Of a DNA stretch of 37,497 bases, positions 7,440 to 16,181 are shown one piece after another. The position numbers were made by a program, and so were the translations under genes. The notes below the pieces were generated by a model. The model did no database searches. It was not told the DNA's origin and was given only the letters and a program-made list of their open reading frames with translations. The DNA is from Flavobacteriales bacterium (lineage in GTDB: Bacteria; Bacteroidota; Bacteroidia; Flavobacteriales_E; Vicingaceae): positions 1 to 37,497 of the forward strand of contig PALM01000033.1 in NCBI GenBank assembly GCA_002706365.1, written 5' to 3'. Position 1 is the first letter of the stretch, and each line of letters begins with the position of its first letter.

Positions 7440-8255
7440 ATGGAAACGCTAGAAGAATATCAGGAAGCTCCTAAGCCCGAGGGCAAGATCTATAAGTCCT
7501 CTGCTTTTTGGGTGGGAACTTTTATTGGCGGTCCACTTGCAGCGGGATATTTCTTCGCCAAGAACTTCAAAGCCTTTGGAGAAGATGAGAAGATCAAGCC
7601 CACTTGGATCATTGCCCTCCTAATTAGTGCCATTATCCTCTTGATCACTTTTCTAATTCCTGAGGATGTAGAAATTCCTAATCAACTTATCCCTTTAGCC
7701 TATACTGGAGCTGCCTTCGCACTATTCTATCATTTTCAGGAAACCAAAGCTAAGCTGCACTTAGATCAGGGAGGTGCTCACTATGCTTGGGGGAATGTGC
7801 TGGGGGTATCTATCATAAGCTTTATGATACTTGTCATTCCTATTGCGATTTATGTCTTTACTGCAGATGCTATTGATGAGGTCAATACTGTAACCAAGGT
7901 GTATGGGATTGAAGTGAAGCACGAAATCGACTACGACAAGACCAATATTAGTGAGAGTGAGATCGATATGCTTGCTGATGGATTCATCACGACGGGCTTT
8001 TTTGATAGGTCAGTGGAGAAGTATCTTTATATTGAAAAAGAAGAGAACACCAACACTTATATTGTCAAGATTCCTGTAATTGAAGGACTTGAAAACGATC
8101 CTGAAGGGATTCAATATTTTAAAGAACTAAGGGAACAAATAGATCTACTAAACCCAAGTCGTGATATTGTTTTCCTCTTGGTTTTCGAATATCTAGATAA
8201 TGTGGTTGTCGTTTTGAAAGCCGATAATAGCGAGATAGCCTTAATTAACAATTGA
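7440..8255 (+). CDS. Multi-pass membrane protein with soluble C-terminal domain, unknown function
   Basis: The 271-residue product starts with a hydrophilic segment containing KIYKSSAFW. About four membrane helices follow, near residues 22-44, 57-75, 83-98 and 120-143; the first is glycine-rich (GTFIGGPLAAGYFF). Residues 155-271 form a charged soluble domain with no motif I can name. The IYK then GTFIGGPLAAGY pattern recurs in unnamed Bacteroidota membrane proteins. The stop at 8253-8255 is one base from the GNAT start codon, so the two genes are almost certainly co-transcribed and may be translationally coupled. The role is unknown. Confidence 0.7.
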   Translation: METLEEYQEAPKPEGKIYKSSAFWVGTFIGGPLAAGYFFAKNFKAFGEDEKIKPTWIIALLISAIILLITFLIPEDVEIPNQLIPLAYTGAAFALFYHFQETKAKLHLDQGGAHYAWGNVLGVSIISFMILVIPIAIYVFTADAIDEVNTVTKVYGIEVKHEIDYDKTNISESEIDMLADGFITTGFFDRSVEKYLYIEKEENTNTYIVKIPVIEGLENDPEGIQYFKELREQIDLLNPSRDIVFLLVFEYLDNVVVVLKADNSEIALINN

Positions 8256-8256
8256 G

Positions 8257-8718
8257 ATGACAATTGAATCAACGAAAGATTTCAAACTCTTGGCTTCTTT
8301 GAATGAAGAGGTGCAAGATTGGCATCATAAGCATTATCCCGAGGTCTTCAAACAGTTCGATCAAACCGCAATTGAAGATGCATTTAAAGTGCTTATTAAG
8401 AAAGAGAATACTTTCGCCTTTGTAGCGGAGGAGAATGCTCATGCAGTTGGATACTTATTGGCATTTATTGAGCATAGAACTGAATCAGCTTTCCAGTACG
8501 AGAGGAAGATATTGAACATAGATCAAATACTAGTGCTTGAGCAACTTAGAAAATCGGGGATTGGACAAGCACTTATGGATCGAGCAATCCTTTTAGCCAA
8601 AGAGAAGGGAGTGGATGAGATCCAATTGGAACCTTGGGAAGAGAATCAGCTTGCCCTTGAATTTTTTGCAAAAAATGGCTTTGAGTACTTCAAACACAAA
8701 ATGACGAAATCAGTATAG
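8257..8718 (+). CDS. GNAT-family N-acetyltransferase
   Basis: The 153-residue protein has the GNAT fold: a central strand with AFVAEENAHAVGYLLAF, then the acetyl-CoA-binding loop LRKSGIGQALMDRAI (the Q/RxxGxG/A motif appears as RKSGIG), and the C-terminal ALEFFAKNGF helix-strand. It would transfer an acetyl group from acetyl-CoA to an amine of a small molecule or a protein N-terminus; the substrate is unknown. The cytoplasmic location fits the lack of a signal peptide. The ATG follows the upstream stop by one base, which indicates an operon with the membrane-protein gene. Confidence 0.85.
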   Translation: MTIESTKDFKLLASLNEEVQDWHHKHYPEVFKQFDQTAIEDAFKVLIKKENTFAFVAEENAHAVGYLLAFIEHRTESAFQYERKILNIDQILVLEQLRKSGIGQALMDRAILLAKEKGVDEIQLEPWEENQLALEFFAKNGFEYFKHKMTKSV

Positions 8719-8784
8719 CATGTAAGCTAGACTCAGGCTCTAAAGACATTCTTATATTCGCTCTTAATTTAATCGCAGGAAAAA

Positions 8785-10200
8785 TTGATCTTCAGTTCTC
8801 TCTATTTTCTATGCATTTTTCTGCCTCTCTTTCTGCTCATCTTTTACTTATCAAGAGGTGATCTAAGAAAATGGGTCATCGTACTTTTTAGTGCATTCTT
8901 CTATGCTTGGGGAGCGCCAGTCTTTATCTTCTTTCTTCTCGCTAGCTCGATCATTGATTTCTTCCTTGCAAAGCAATTTGAGCCTGGAGTAAACAATAGG
9001 AAAACCTTCCTTGGCCTTTCTATTGTCCTTAATGTAGGTCTCTTGGCTTACTTTAAATACGCTAACTTCTTCGTCGATAATTTCTCCATCTTATCTGATG
9101 CAGTAGGCTTTGGGACCTTCTCAATAGAAGAGGTCATTTTACCTATTGGGATCTCCTTCTTCACCTTTCAAAAGATCAGCTATGCCTTGGATGTTTACTA
9201 TGGTAGAAATAAGCCTTTGGATAGCTTTTTAGACTATCTGCTTTATATCATGATGTTCCCTCAGCTAATTGCCGGCCCAATTGTGCGATTCAATGATGTG
9301 AGTGAGCAAATCAGAAACTATAGAGAGAATAAGCTCAATGATAAAGTCGAAGGGGTTTATCGATTTATAATTGGTTTGGGTAAGAAGGTGCTCTTGGCTA
9401 ATACCTTTGCCGAAGTTGCTGAGACGATAAATCGTATTCCGATCGATAATTTGCCTTTGGCTGATTCTTGGCTTGGGATTTTGGCCTATACTTTCCAGAT
9501 CTATTACGATTTTGCAGGATACTCCGATATGGCTATTGGCTTAGGACTAATGTTGGGCATTCGATTCCCGGAGAACTTCAATTTCCCCTATCTGTCAAGA
9601 AGTATAACAGAATTTTGGCAAAGATGGCATATGACCTTAGGTGCTTGGATGCGCGACTATCTATACATACCACTGGGAGGAAATCGTGTGTCGAAGACAA
9701 GGGTCTATTTCAACTTATTGATCGTGTTTCTAATCTCCGGTTTTTGGCATGGTGCAGCATGGAATTTTGTGATCTGGGGACTTTTCCATGGATTCTTCCT
9801 CATGATAGAAAGGGCATGGCTGGGTAAACTACTCAAGAAGTTGCCTAGCATTATTCAAATCCTCTATACTTTCTTCGTGGTAGTGATCAGCTGGGTTTTC
9901 TTCTCTATGGAGTTCTCAGATGCCATTGCTTATTTGGGTAAAATGTTCTCATTTGGCAAGATTCCGCTCTATACCAAAGTCAGTAATAAGGTAGTCTTCA
10001 CTTTTGCTCTGGGTATTCTATTTGCCTTCTTGGCACCAAAACAAAAGCAGTTGAATTTCTTCAATTCAGCCATAGGAAGAATTAGTCTAAAGCCGAGTCT
10101 AAGCCTACTCACTTATCCTGTATTCATCTTGATACTCGTTCTCTCTTTTATGGTGCTAATGACAAGCGACTTCAATCCTTTTATTTATTATAGGTTCTGA
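8785..10200 (+). CDS. MBOAT-family membrane O-acyltransferase (AlgI-like)
   Basis: This 471-residue multi-pass protein is a membrane-bound O-acyltransferase of the AlgI/DltB group. Motifs seen are SFFTFQKISYALDVYYG, then AGPIVRFNDV, TEFWQRWHMTLGAWMRDYLY, IPLGGNR, and SGFWHGAAW with the candidate catalytic His322. It would carry acetyl groups across the inner membrane for O-acetylation of an exported polysaccharide or glycan. The TTG at 8785 was chosen as start because MIFSSLYFLCIFLPL is the normal beginning of the family, and an AGGAA sequence lies just upstream. Its stop overlaps the start of the next gene by one base (TGATG), so it is coupled to the AlgJ-like partner. Confidence 0.9.
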   Translation: MIFSSLYFLCIFLPLFLLIFYLSRGDLRKWVIVLFSAFFYAWGAPVFIFFLLASSIIDFFLAKQFEPGVNNRKTFLGLSIVLNVGLLAYFKYANFFVDNFSILSDAVGFGTFSIEEVILPIGISFFTFQKISYALDVYYGRNKPLDSFLDYLLYIMMFPQLIAGPIVRFNDVSEQIRNYRENKLNDKVEGVYRFIIGLGKKVLLANTFAEVAETINRIPIDNLPLADSWLGILAYTFQIYYDFAGYSDMAIGLGLMLGIRFPENFNFPYLSRSITEFWQRWHMTLGAWMRDYLYIPLGGNRVSKTRVYFNLLIVFLISGFWHGAAWNFVIWGLFHGFFLMIERAWLGKLLKKLPSIIQILYTFFVVVISWVFFSMEFSDAIAYLGKMFSFGKIPLYTKVSNKVVFTFALGILFAFLAPKQKQLNFFNSAIGRISLKPSLSLLTYPVFILILVLSFMVLMTSDFNPFIYYRF

Positions 10201-11345
10201 TGAGACAAAGCTTAGCGTACATACTTGTCTTCAGCTTTATCTTGCTGCTATCTGCACCTCTGGTCTTTGAGCTTTGGCTTGATAAGGGTGATATAAAACC
10301 CCTAAAGGGAACCTTCAGAAAGGCTAAACCCATGAAGCTCAATTGGGATAATTGGGTGAATAAGGAATGGCAGCAACGTCAAGAAGAGATCGTCAAGAAG
10401 AATCTAAAGATCAAACCCTCAGTTGTCAGACTGCAACATGAAATGGATTATCAATTGTTTGATGTATATCATATGGGTGATCTGCTTGTAGGTAAAGATG
10501 GATACTACTTTAGCTGGGGTTGGGCTGATAAGCGTTGTTGTGTGAATACACTTGATCAAGATTCTACCCGAATTTTTGTGAAGAAACTCAAGAAGCTGTC
10601 TAATCTTTATAGAAAGAAGGGCAAATACATGAGGGTTATAATTGTTCCATCTAAGGAAGAGATATTCAGTGATAAATTGCCTGATGAATATGCCTATGAT
10701 AATCCCGATAATGACTATAGAAGATACAAGAAGCTACTAGATGAGTATAAAGTAGAGTATTGGGATCTATTAGAGTTCTATAGAGGAATCATGGATACAG
10801 CTAGTCATCCTATTTATAGTCCAACAAGCGTGCATTGGACCAAATACGGCACTTCCTTTACCATATTCAAGCTCCTAGATGATATGGACGCATTCTTCGG
10901 AAACCGCATGAATCAGCTGACTGTTGAAGGAAGAAAGCTATCGCAATTTGTGCATAAGGATGGAGATACTGAAGCCACTCTGAATTTGCTTAGTAGAATA
11001 GATACCAGTTCAAACTTCATGTATCTCGATTATGGCGTGAAGAGGAAGGAGAATGCCTTTCGACCAAAGGTGATAACCATTGGAGATAGCTATTATGGAA
11101 ATATTCGAGAGTGTGAAATGCTGCCAGAGATCTATGCAGATCACTCAAAATTCCTCTACTACTACAGTAAAGTTCATCTGATTCATAACAACAAGACCAA
11201 AAGGGTAAAAGACCTAAATATTGAGAATGAATTTAAAAAAGCGGATGCCTTTATTCTCTTGAATAGCTCTCACAATCTCAAAAACTTTCCCTTTGGATTT
11301 CAATACGATATTGATAAGGTGATCAAGGCCTTGGAAAGCCAATAA
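10200..11345 (+). CDS. AlgJ/AlgX-like SGNH O-acetyltransferase partner
   Basis: This 381-residue protein has one N-terminal membrane anchor (about residues 6-26) and a periplasmic SGNH-type domain. The likely catalytic elements are the GDSYYG motif with Ser297 and the SVHWTKYGT motif with His212, arranged as in alginate O-acetyltransferases AlgJ and AlgX. With the preceding MBOAT protein it forms the standard two-protein O-acetylation module. The MBOAT delivers the acetyl group across the membrane, and this protein would transfer it to the glycan. Its ATG overlaps the MBOAT stop by one base. The glycan substrate cannot be told from the sequence, but nearby glycosyltransferase genes are candidates to make it. 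Confidence 0.85.
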   Translation: MRQSLAYILVFSFILLLSAPLVFELWLDKGDIKPLKGTFRKAKPMKLNWDNWVNKEWQQRQEEIVKKNLKIKPSVVRLQHEMDYQLFDVYHMGDLLVGKDGYYFSWGWADKRCCVNTLDQDSTRIFVKKLKKLSNLYRKKGKYMRVIIVPSKEEIFSDKLPDEYAYDNPDNDYRRYKKLLDEYKVEYWDLLEFYRGIMDTASHPIYSPTSVHWTKYGTSFTIFKLLDDMDAFFGNRMNQLTVEGRKLSQFVHKDGDTEATLNLLSRIDTSSNFMYLDYGVKRKENAFRPKVITIGDSYYGNIRECEMLPEIYADHSKFLYYYSKVHLIHNNKTKRVKDLNIENEFKKADAFILLNSSHNLKNFPFGFQYDIDKVIKALESQ

Positions 11346-11480
11346 GGCTAGCTTATGGGAGCCAAATAAGTCCATCTTTATAATAATCTCTGTCCTTAAG
11401 GCGTTTATTCACTGTCCTGAAAGGCTGGTTTTACTACCGCCAGAAATATTAACTTTTAGGACAATAACTAACCGAGAGTC

Positions 11481-12551
11481 ATGATGAAAAAATCCTTTTC
11501 AATCCTACTTTTTCTGCTGCCATTCGTATCGATCGGACAATACAATTACGGTTTTCTTCAAGAAGTATATTTTGGGCGACAAGCAAGTGCAAGGGCAGAA
11601 GCCTTGGGTAAAGCATATAGTTCAATTGACGGAGATCTAGCGACCATCTTTTTCAATCCCGCTGGAACCTCTACAATAGATGGCGTCGAACTTATTGGCA
11701 CATTAGCATCTCCATTCTACCTGCTTGAAAATGCCGAACATTCTAATTTAGCAGTTGGCTACAATGTGAACCAGTATTTAAGCATTGGATTCAGTAGAAA
11801 TCACTTTAGCTACGGTGAAGAATATACACTCATGGATTTGGGAGGACAGGTTTATAAGGAGTACACTCCCAAAACTTCGATCTATACATTGAATGTTTCT
11901 TCGCAGCCGGTAAAGAATTTCATGATAGGCTTAAACACGAATTATTTGATCTATGAGCCTCTTGATAATCAAGCAAATGCGATCTATGTCGACTTAGGAT
12001 TGATTAAGAAATTCGAGCTAGGTCAGAAATTGTTCTCAAATCATTCTATCAATCTTGGAGCGAGCATTTCTAACCTTAATTCTGCAAAAACGGAAATAGA
12101 AGATCTTGGCCAAAAATCTAAGGAAGCTTTGCCGGTAATCACAAGAATAGGGGTAAACTATCAACTTCAGTTCGATAAGAATTGGATATCCGACACCCTA
12201 AAAACCTTTGGTATCTTATTACAAGGAGAATACAAATTCCTTATGAATTCAGACTATCATAATGGGATCCATTCCGGATTGGAGTTTACTCTATTAGAAG
12301 TCTTAACTACACGAATTGGCTATTATCTAGAGAATCAATTCGACTATGATCAACCATCATTTAACAAAGATGAAATCAGTGCCATTACCTATGGTTTTGG
12401 AGTTCAATTACCATTTCATAAATTGACCAAGATCCCACTACGGCTGAATTTTGACTATGCTTCTATGCCACAGCCTTCTTATATAAAAGACGATACAGAT
12501 TGGGATAATTTCAATAGCTACACCCTAAGGTTGAATTGGATGCTCAATTGA
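11481..12551 (+). CDS. PorV/PorQ-family outer-membrane beta-barrel protein
   Basis: This exported 356-residue protein has a signal peptide (LLFLLPFVSIGQ). The family signature follows directly: a YFGRQASARAEALGKAY region, then LATIFFNPAG, as in PorV/PorQ and related FadL-type barrels of Bacteroidota. The rest is alternating strands, and the protein ends in RLNWMLN. PorV and PorQ work with the type IX secretion system or its cell-surface attachment step; many paralogs have no known role, so this one is not assigned. The start could be either of two adjacent Met codons. A TAACTTTT stretch at 11450-11457 resembles a -7 element, but no TTG is seen at the right distance. The gene stands alone, convergent with the TMTC-like gene. 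Confidence 0.8.
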   Translation: MMKKSFSILLFLLPFVSIGQYNYGFLQEVYFGRQASARAEALGKAYSSIDGDLATIFFNPAGTSTIDGVELIGTLASPFYLLENAEHSNLAVGYNVNQYLSIGFSRNHFSYGEEYTLMDLGGQVYKEYTPKTSIYTLNVSSQPVKNFMIGLNTNYLIYEPLDNQANAIYVDLGLIKKFELGQKLFSNHSINLGASISNLNSAKTEIEDLGQKSKEALPVITRIGVNYQLQFDKNWISDTLKTFGILLQGEYKFLMNSDYHNGIHSGLEFTLLEVLTTRIGYYLENQFDYDQPSFNKDEISAITYGFGVQLPFHKLTKIPLRLNFDYASMPQPSYIKDDTDWDNFNSYTLRLNWMLN

Positions 12552-12617
12552 GTCTTAGGCTGGTTTTGAATTCTTAATTACAAAATGAGGCGAGCAAAAA
12601 AGGCAATTAAGTTCATT

Positions 12618-12652
12618 CTCCTTACTTCTTACTCCAAGCTCCAAACTTCTTT
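12618..12652. repeat. CTYCWWR-type heptamer array at the TMTC-like gene's 3' end
   Basis: Five consecutive 7-bp units begin CTCC or CTTC; the first four fit CTYCWWR (two end in TTA, one in AAG, one in AAA) and the fifth ends in TTT. The array overlaps the stop codon of the minus-strand gene (complement of 12651-12653) by two bases and lies in the gap between two convergent genes. It has the same 7-bp period as the CTAG and CCGAT arrays in this window but a different core. Confidence 0.7.
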
Positions 12653-14813
12653 ATCCGCATACCTCCGCCTTCTTCTCAACCGCCTCTTTGATCTTTCGCT
12701 TCACGGCCTCATCTAGAAAACGACAGGCTTCTTCCTTATTTTCCTGTTCAAGATACAGCAAAGCCAATTCGTAGAAGAATGCTCCATTGGGAACTGATTC
12801 AATAACTGCCAATAGGTCGTCAATTGCATTTTGAGTTTCACCTAGGGCTTTGAATGCTTGAGCTCTTTGATAGAGACTCTTGTTGCGAATCTCCTTATCG
12901 CCAATAGCAATGGCATAATAGTCTAAGCTCTCTCTGTACAAGCTATCTCTATACAATTGATTCGCGATCTGCGCACTCTGATTCTGCTGTTCTGCAAAGG
13001 GCTTTAGAATAATCTCGGCTTTATCTGCCTCCTCCATTTCATAATAGGTCTTGGCCAATAAATAGGCATTGTAAAAGACATCCTTATCTTCATTATACAC
13101 CACCGCTAAATGAACTATGGCTGAATCGGGCTGCTTCTGATCTAAATAAAGCTTGCCCAAATTCATTCTTGCCTGAAGGAATTTGGGAGCCAGTTCAATG
13201 GCTTTTTCAAACGACTTCTCCGCATCTTCATAATCGCCTTTCATCGATTGCACAATGCCCATATTGTTGTACAACTCTGGATTCTCTGATTGATATTCCT
13301 CAGCCTTCTTTAGATCTTCAAGGGCATCTTCCAATCGCCCCATCTTACCCAATACCGTACTCCTTAGATTCAAAGCGATCACACTGCTATCTTCTATGCT
13401 CAGTAAGCGGTTGAGGTCTGTAAGTGCTTGCTCGTATTCTCCACTTTTCTCCTTGAGCATTGCGCGATTGTACAAGCCGCGTTTCAAATCGGGATACACC
13501 TCCAATGCCCTGTCAAAATCATCTGCTGCCAATTTGAATTGGGCATTCTTATAGGCTACTTGTCCGCGCTCATTATGCGCCATGGCTAAGCCAAAGCCTC
13601 TATCTGAATGCGCATCGATCACAGCCGTCCATACTGAACGTGAGTCGCTGTAAGTGTCGGCATACACATAAGTCATTCGCGACCAAAAAATTGTGATTAT
13701 TACCAATAGAGCATACTTGCTGATCTTTCCCACTTTGGGCAGATAATGCCCAATAGTCAGATAAATCCCAAAAAATGCCAAATAGGCATAGCGGTTAGAT
13801 ACAATATCATTTCCGGTAGGTATGATCTTTAGATTAGGGGCAATGCAGATCAGGTAGAATAGAAAGCCGAAGAGAATGAAAGGCCGACTCTTTCTAAACC
13901 TAAAGGCTAGATATGCCAATGCAAGCATAAATACTGCGCTTGCGTAATAGAACCATGGCAAGGCTGAATCAGCTTCAGGATAGAGATTCTTAGGAGCCAA
14001 TTCAAGGGGGATAAACAGCTTCCATAGGTAATAGAAGGCACTGTAAGCCACAAAGAATATTTGATCGATAATAGTGGTTTCTTCGGAGAGCTGACGGATA
14101 TATCCGTACTCACTTTGAGCCTGATAATTGAAATAGATCAATATAACTGCGGGGATCAAGAAGGGAATTTTGTTCAGCAACTGCTTCTTCCAACTCCCTT
14201 GATCATCCAACCAATCCAGAAGAATGAAGAGCAAAGGCAAGACTATTGCCGCAACTTTACTCATCATCGCCAAGAGCGCAAAGATCCAGGCTAGTATATA
14301 CTTTAACTTACTTCTGTCCTTCACAAATCCCTGATATGCATACAAACTCAAGAAGAAAAAGACTCCCAACATCAAGTCCTTACGAGATGCCAACCAGGCC
14401 ACATTCTCTACATGCATGGGATGTATGCCGAAGAAGAGAGCGGCGATCAGACCTATTTCTATCTTCTTTGAAATGGACTTCACCAAAAGGAAAACCAAAA
14501 GTGTATTGATCAAATGCAAGATCAAATTGCTCAGATGAAAACCAAAAGCATCTTGCCCCCAAAGTGAATAATCCAGCATCCAACTCAATGAAGTTATGGG
14601 ATGATAGAGGCCATCCTTAAAACTGCTGAAAACCAATTTTACATTATCCCAGCTGAAGTCTTTGTATTCCGGACTGTTCAAGATTAGACTGTCGTCGTCG
14701 AAGTTGAGCAGGAACCCAAAATCTAGGATCTGATAATAGATCAATCCCACCAAGATCAAGATAGGAAGAATGAGCCAATTGAGTAGTTTTGAAGTGGAAG
14801 GTTCTGGATTCAA
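12651..14813 (-). CDS. TMTC-like GT-C membrane glycosyltransferase with TPR domain
   Basis: The 720-residue protein has about ten membrane helices in its first 370 residues and TPR repeats from about 385 to the end. The first periplasmic loop carries the acidic triplet D39-D41 (FDDDSLILN), followed by the HPMHVENVAWLASRKDL segment. This layout (acidic motif in loop one, C-terminal TPRs) is that of TMTC-type and other GT-C glycosyltransferases that use polyprenyl-phosphate sugars. It probably transfers a sugar to a protein or glycan outside the inner membrane. The only start in reach is a TTG at 14813, which gives a short hydrophilic start before helix one. It is divergent from a six-gene operon that contains a probable polyprenyl-phosphate sugar synthase, a plausible donor source. 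Confidence 0.82.
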   Translation of the reverse strand: MNPEPSTSKLLNWLILPILILVGLIYYQILDFGFLLNFDDDSLILNSPEYKDFSWDNVKLVFSSFKDGLYHPITSLSWMLDYSLWGQDAFGFHLSNLILHLINTLLVFLLVKSISKKIEIGLIAALFFGIHPMHVENVAWLASRKDLMLGVFFFLSLYAYQGFVKDRSKLKYILAWIFALLAMMSKVAAIVLPLLFILLDWLDDQGSWKKQLLNKIPFLIPAVILIYFNYQAQSEYGYIRQLSEETTIIDQIFFVAYSAFYYLWKLFIPLELAPKNLYPEADSALPWFYYASAVFMLALAYLAFRFRKSRPFILFGFLFYLICIAPNLKIIPTGNDIVSNRYAYLAFFGIYLTIGHYLPKVGKISKYALLVIITIFWSRMTYVYADTYSDSRSVWTAVIDAHSDRGFGLAMAHNERGQVAYKNAQFKLAADDFDRALEVYPDLKRGLYNRAMLKEKSGEYEQALTDLNRLLSIEDSSVIALNLRSTVLGKMGRLEDALEDLKKAEEYQSENPELYNNMGIVQSMKGDYEDAEKSFEKAIELAPKFLQARMNLGKLYLDQKQPDSAIVHLAVVYNEDKDVFYNAYLLAKTYYEMEEADKAEIILKPFAEQQNQSAQIANQLYRDSLYRESLDYYAIAIGDKEIRNKSLYQRAQAFKALGETQNAIDDLLAVIESVPNGAFFYELALLYLEQENKEEACRFLDEAVKRKIKEAVEKKAEVCG

Positions 14814-14865
14814 ATGAGATGAACTTTTGGGATTGTCTTATATTCGACAAACAATTTTACGATTA

Positions 14866-14873
14866 TATCTTTA
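14866..14873 (+). promoter_or_regulatory. Putative -7 element for the six-gene redox/glycosyltransferase operon
   Basis: TATCTTTA, one base off TAnnTTTG, ends 15 bases before the ATG at 14889. The nearest TTG (14833-14835) is about 30 bases away, too far for the usual -33 position, so the match is partial. Confidence 0.4.
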
Positions 14874-14888
14874 TTTCGATAAATCTTA

Positions 14889-16181
14889 ATGAAAGAGGAG
14901 CGCATTATCATCATAGGAAACGGAGTGGCAGGCATCACAACTGCCCGTCACCTTCGCAAGCGCTCCAATTGCCGAATCACTGTAATCTCCTCCGAAAGCA
15001 AACATTTCTTCTCCAGAACTGCCCTCATGTATATCTATATGGGGCATATGAAGTATGAGCATACTAAACCTTATTCCGACGATTTCTGGGAGAAGAATCG
15101 CATAGAACTTTTGCAAGCCAGAGTGGATGAGATCCAGCCAAATGAGAAGCAGCTAAAGCTAGCAGATGGTGAAACACTCAGCTATGATAAATTGGTGATT
15201 GCCACAGGTTCCAAAACAGCCACCTATGGCTGGAAAGGATTGGAGCTGGAAGGGGTGCAAGGACTCTATTCTCTACACGACCTGCAACAGATGGAGATCA
15301 ACACCAAAGGCATTCAAAATGCTGTTGTTGTTGGTGGCGGACTCATTGGAGTTGAAATGGCAGAAATGCTGCATTCAAGAGGTATTCATGTGAAATTCTT
15401 GGTAAGAGAAGATCGTTTTTGGGGAAGTGTATTGCCCAAAGAAGAGGGTGAATTGATCGGCAATCATCTGATCAGTGAAGGAATAGAATTACGCTATCAA
15501 ACAGAGCTTGATGAGATCATAGGAGAAGGGAAAGTCCAAACAATAAAAACCAAGTCTGGTGAGACAATCAACTGCGACTTTGTTGGCATCTGTACCGGAG
15601 TTAAACCCAATGTAGATTTCTTGAGAAATTCCGCATTGGAGATCGATAAGGGAATTCTAGTGGATGAATATCTACAGACCAACCTTCCAGATATTTATGC
15701 AGCCGGCGACTGTGCTCAATTGAGAAATGCCAGAAAAGGCAGAAAAGCCATAGAAGCAGTCTGGTATGTGGGCAAAATGATGGGTGAGGTGCTAGGAGCC
15801 ACCTTGGCTGGAAGTCCAACAAAATACAATCCCGGACATTGGTTCAATTCTGCTAAATTCTTTCAGATCGAGTATCAGACTTACGGAGAAGTGCCTGCCA
15901 ATTTGAGTTCCGGACAAGCTTCTCTCTATTGGCAAGCTTCTCAAAAGGAGAAAGCATTGCGTGTAGTTTATGAATCTGAATCAAGGAAATTGATTGGAAT
16001 CCATGCCTTTGGTATACGATTGAGTCATCCTCAGTGCGACAGCTGGCTGAAGACAGGTATTCAGATGAGTGAATTGATCAATGAGCTGCCCAAAGCCAAT
16101 TTTGACCCAGAATTCTATGAGAACCCATTCCCTGAAGTTCAGCAGACATTTAGTCGGCAATTAAAAGAGCCTCAGCTATGA
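14889..16181 (+). CDS. FAD/NAD(P)-dependent pyridine-nucleotide-disulfide-type oxidoreductase
   Basis: This 430-residue flavoprotein has the two-dinucleotide fold of the rubredoxin reductase and NirB N-terminal group. The FAD-binding GNGVAG lies at residues 10-15, the middle ATGS motif (LVIATGSK) follows, the NAD(P)-binding GGGLIG is at 149-154, and the C-terminal FAD motif AAGDCA contains Asp274. There is no active-site CxxC redox pair and no signal peptide, so it should act in the cytoplasm, passing electrons from NAD(P)H to a protein acceptor. The likely acceptor is the next gene product, a membrane 4Fe-4S protein whose ATG overlaps this stop by four bases (ATGA). It is the first gene of a tightly packed six-gene unit. 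Confidence 0.85.
   Translation: MKEERIIIIGNGVAGITTARHLRKRSNCRITVISSESKHFFSRTALMYIYMGHMKYEHTKPYSDDFWEKNRIELLQARVDEIQPNEKQLKLADGETLSYDKLVIATGSKTATYGWKGLELEGVQGLYSLHDLQQMEINTKGIQNAVVVGGGLIGVEMAEMLHSRGIHVKFLVREDRFWGSVLPKEEGELIGNHLISEGIELRYQTELDEIIGEGKVQTIKTKSGETINCDFVGICTGVKPNVDFLRNSALEIDKGILVDEYLQTNLPDIYAAGDCAQLRNARKGRKAIEAVWYVGKMMGEVLGATLAGSPTKYNPGHWFNSAKFFQIEYQTYGEVPANLSSGQASLYWQASQKEKALRVVYESESRKLIGIHAFGIRLSHPQCDSWLKTGIQMSELINELPKANFDPEFYENPFPEVQQTFSRQLKEPQL

Noticed and set aside
8729-8745. CTAGACT-like unit after the GNAT gene
   Set aside because: A single unit with no tandem neighbours and no extended match to the other arrays; chance cannot be excluded.
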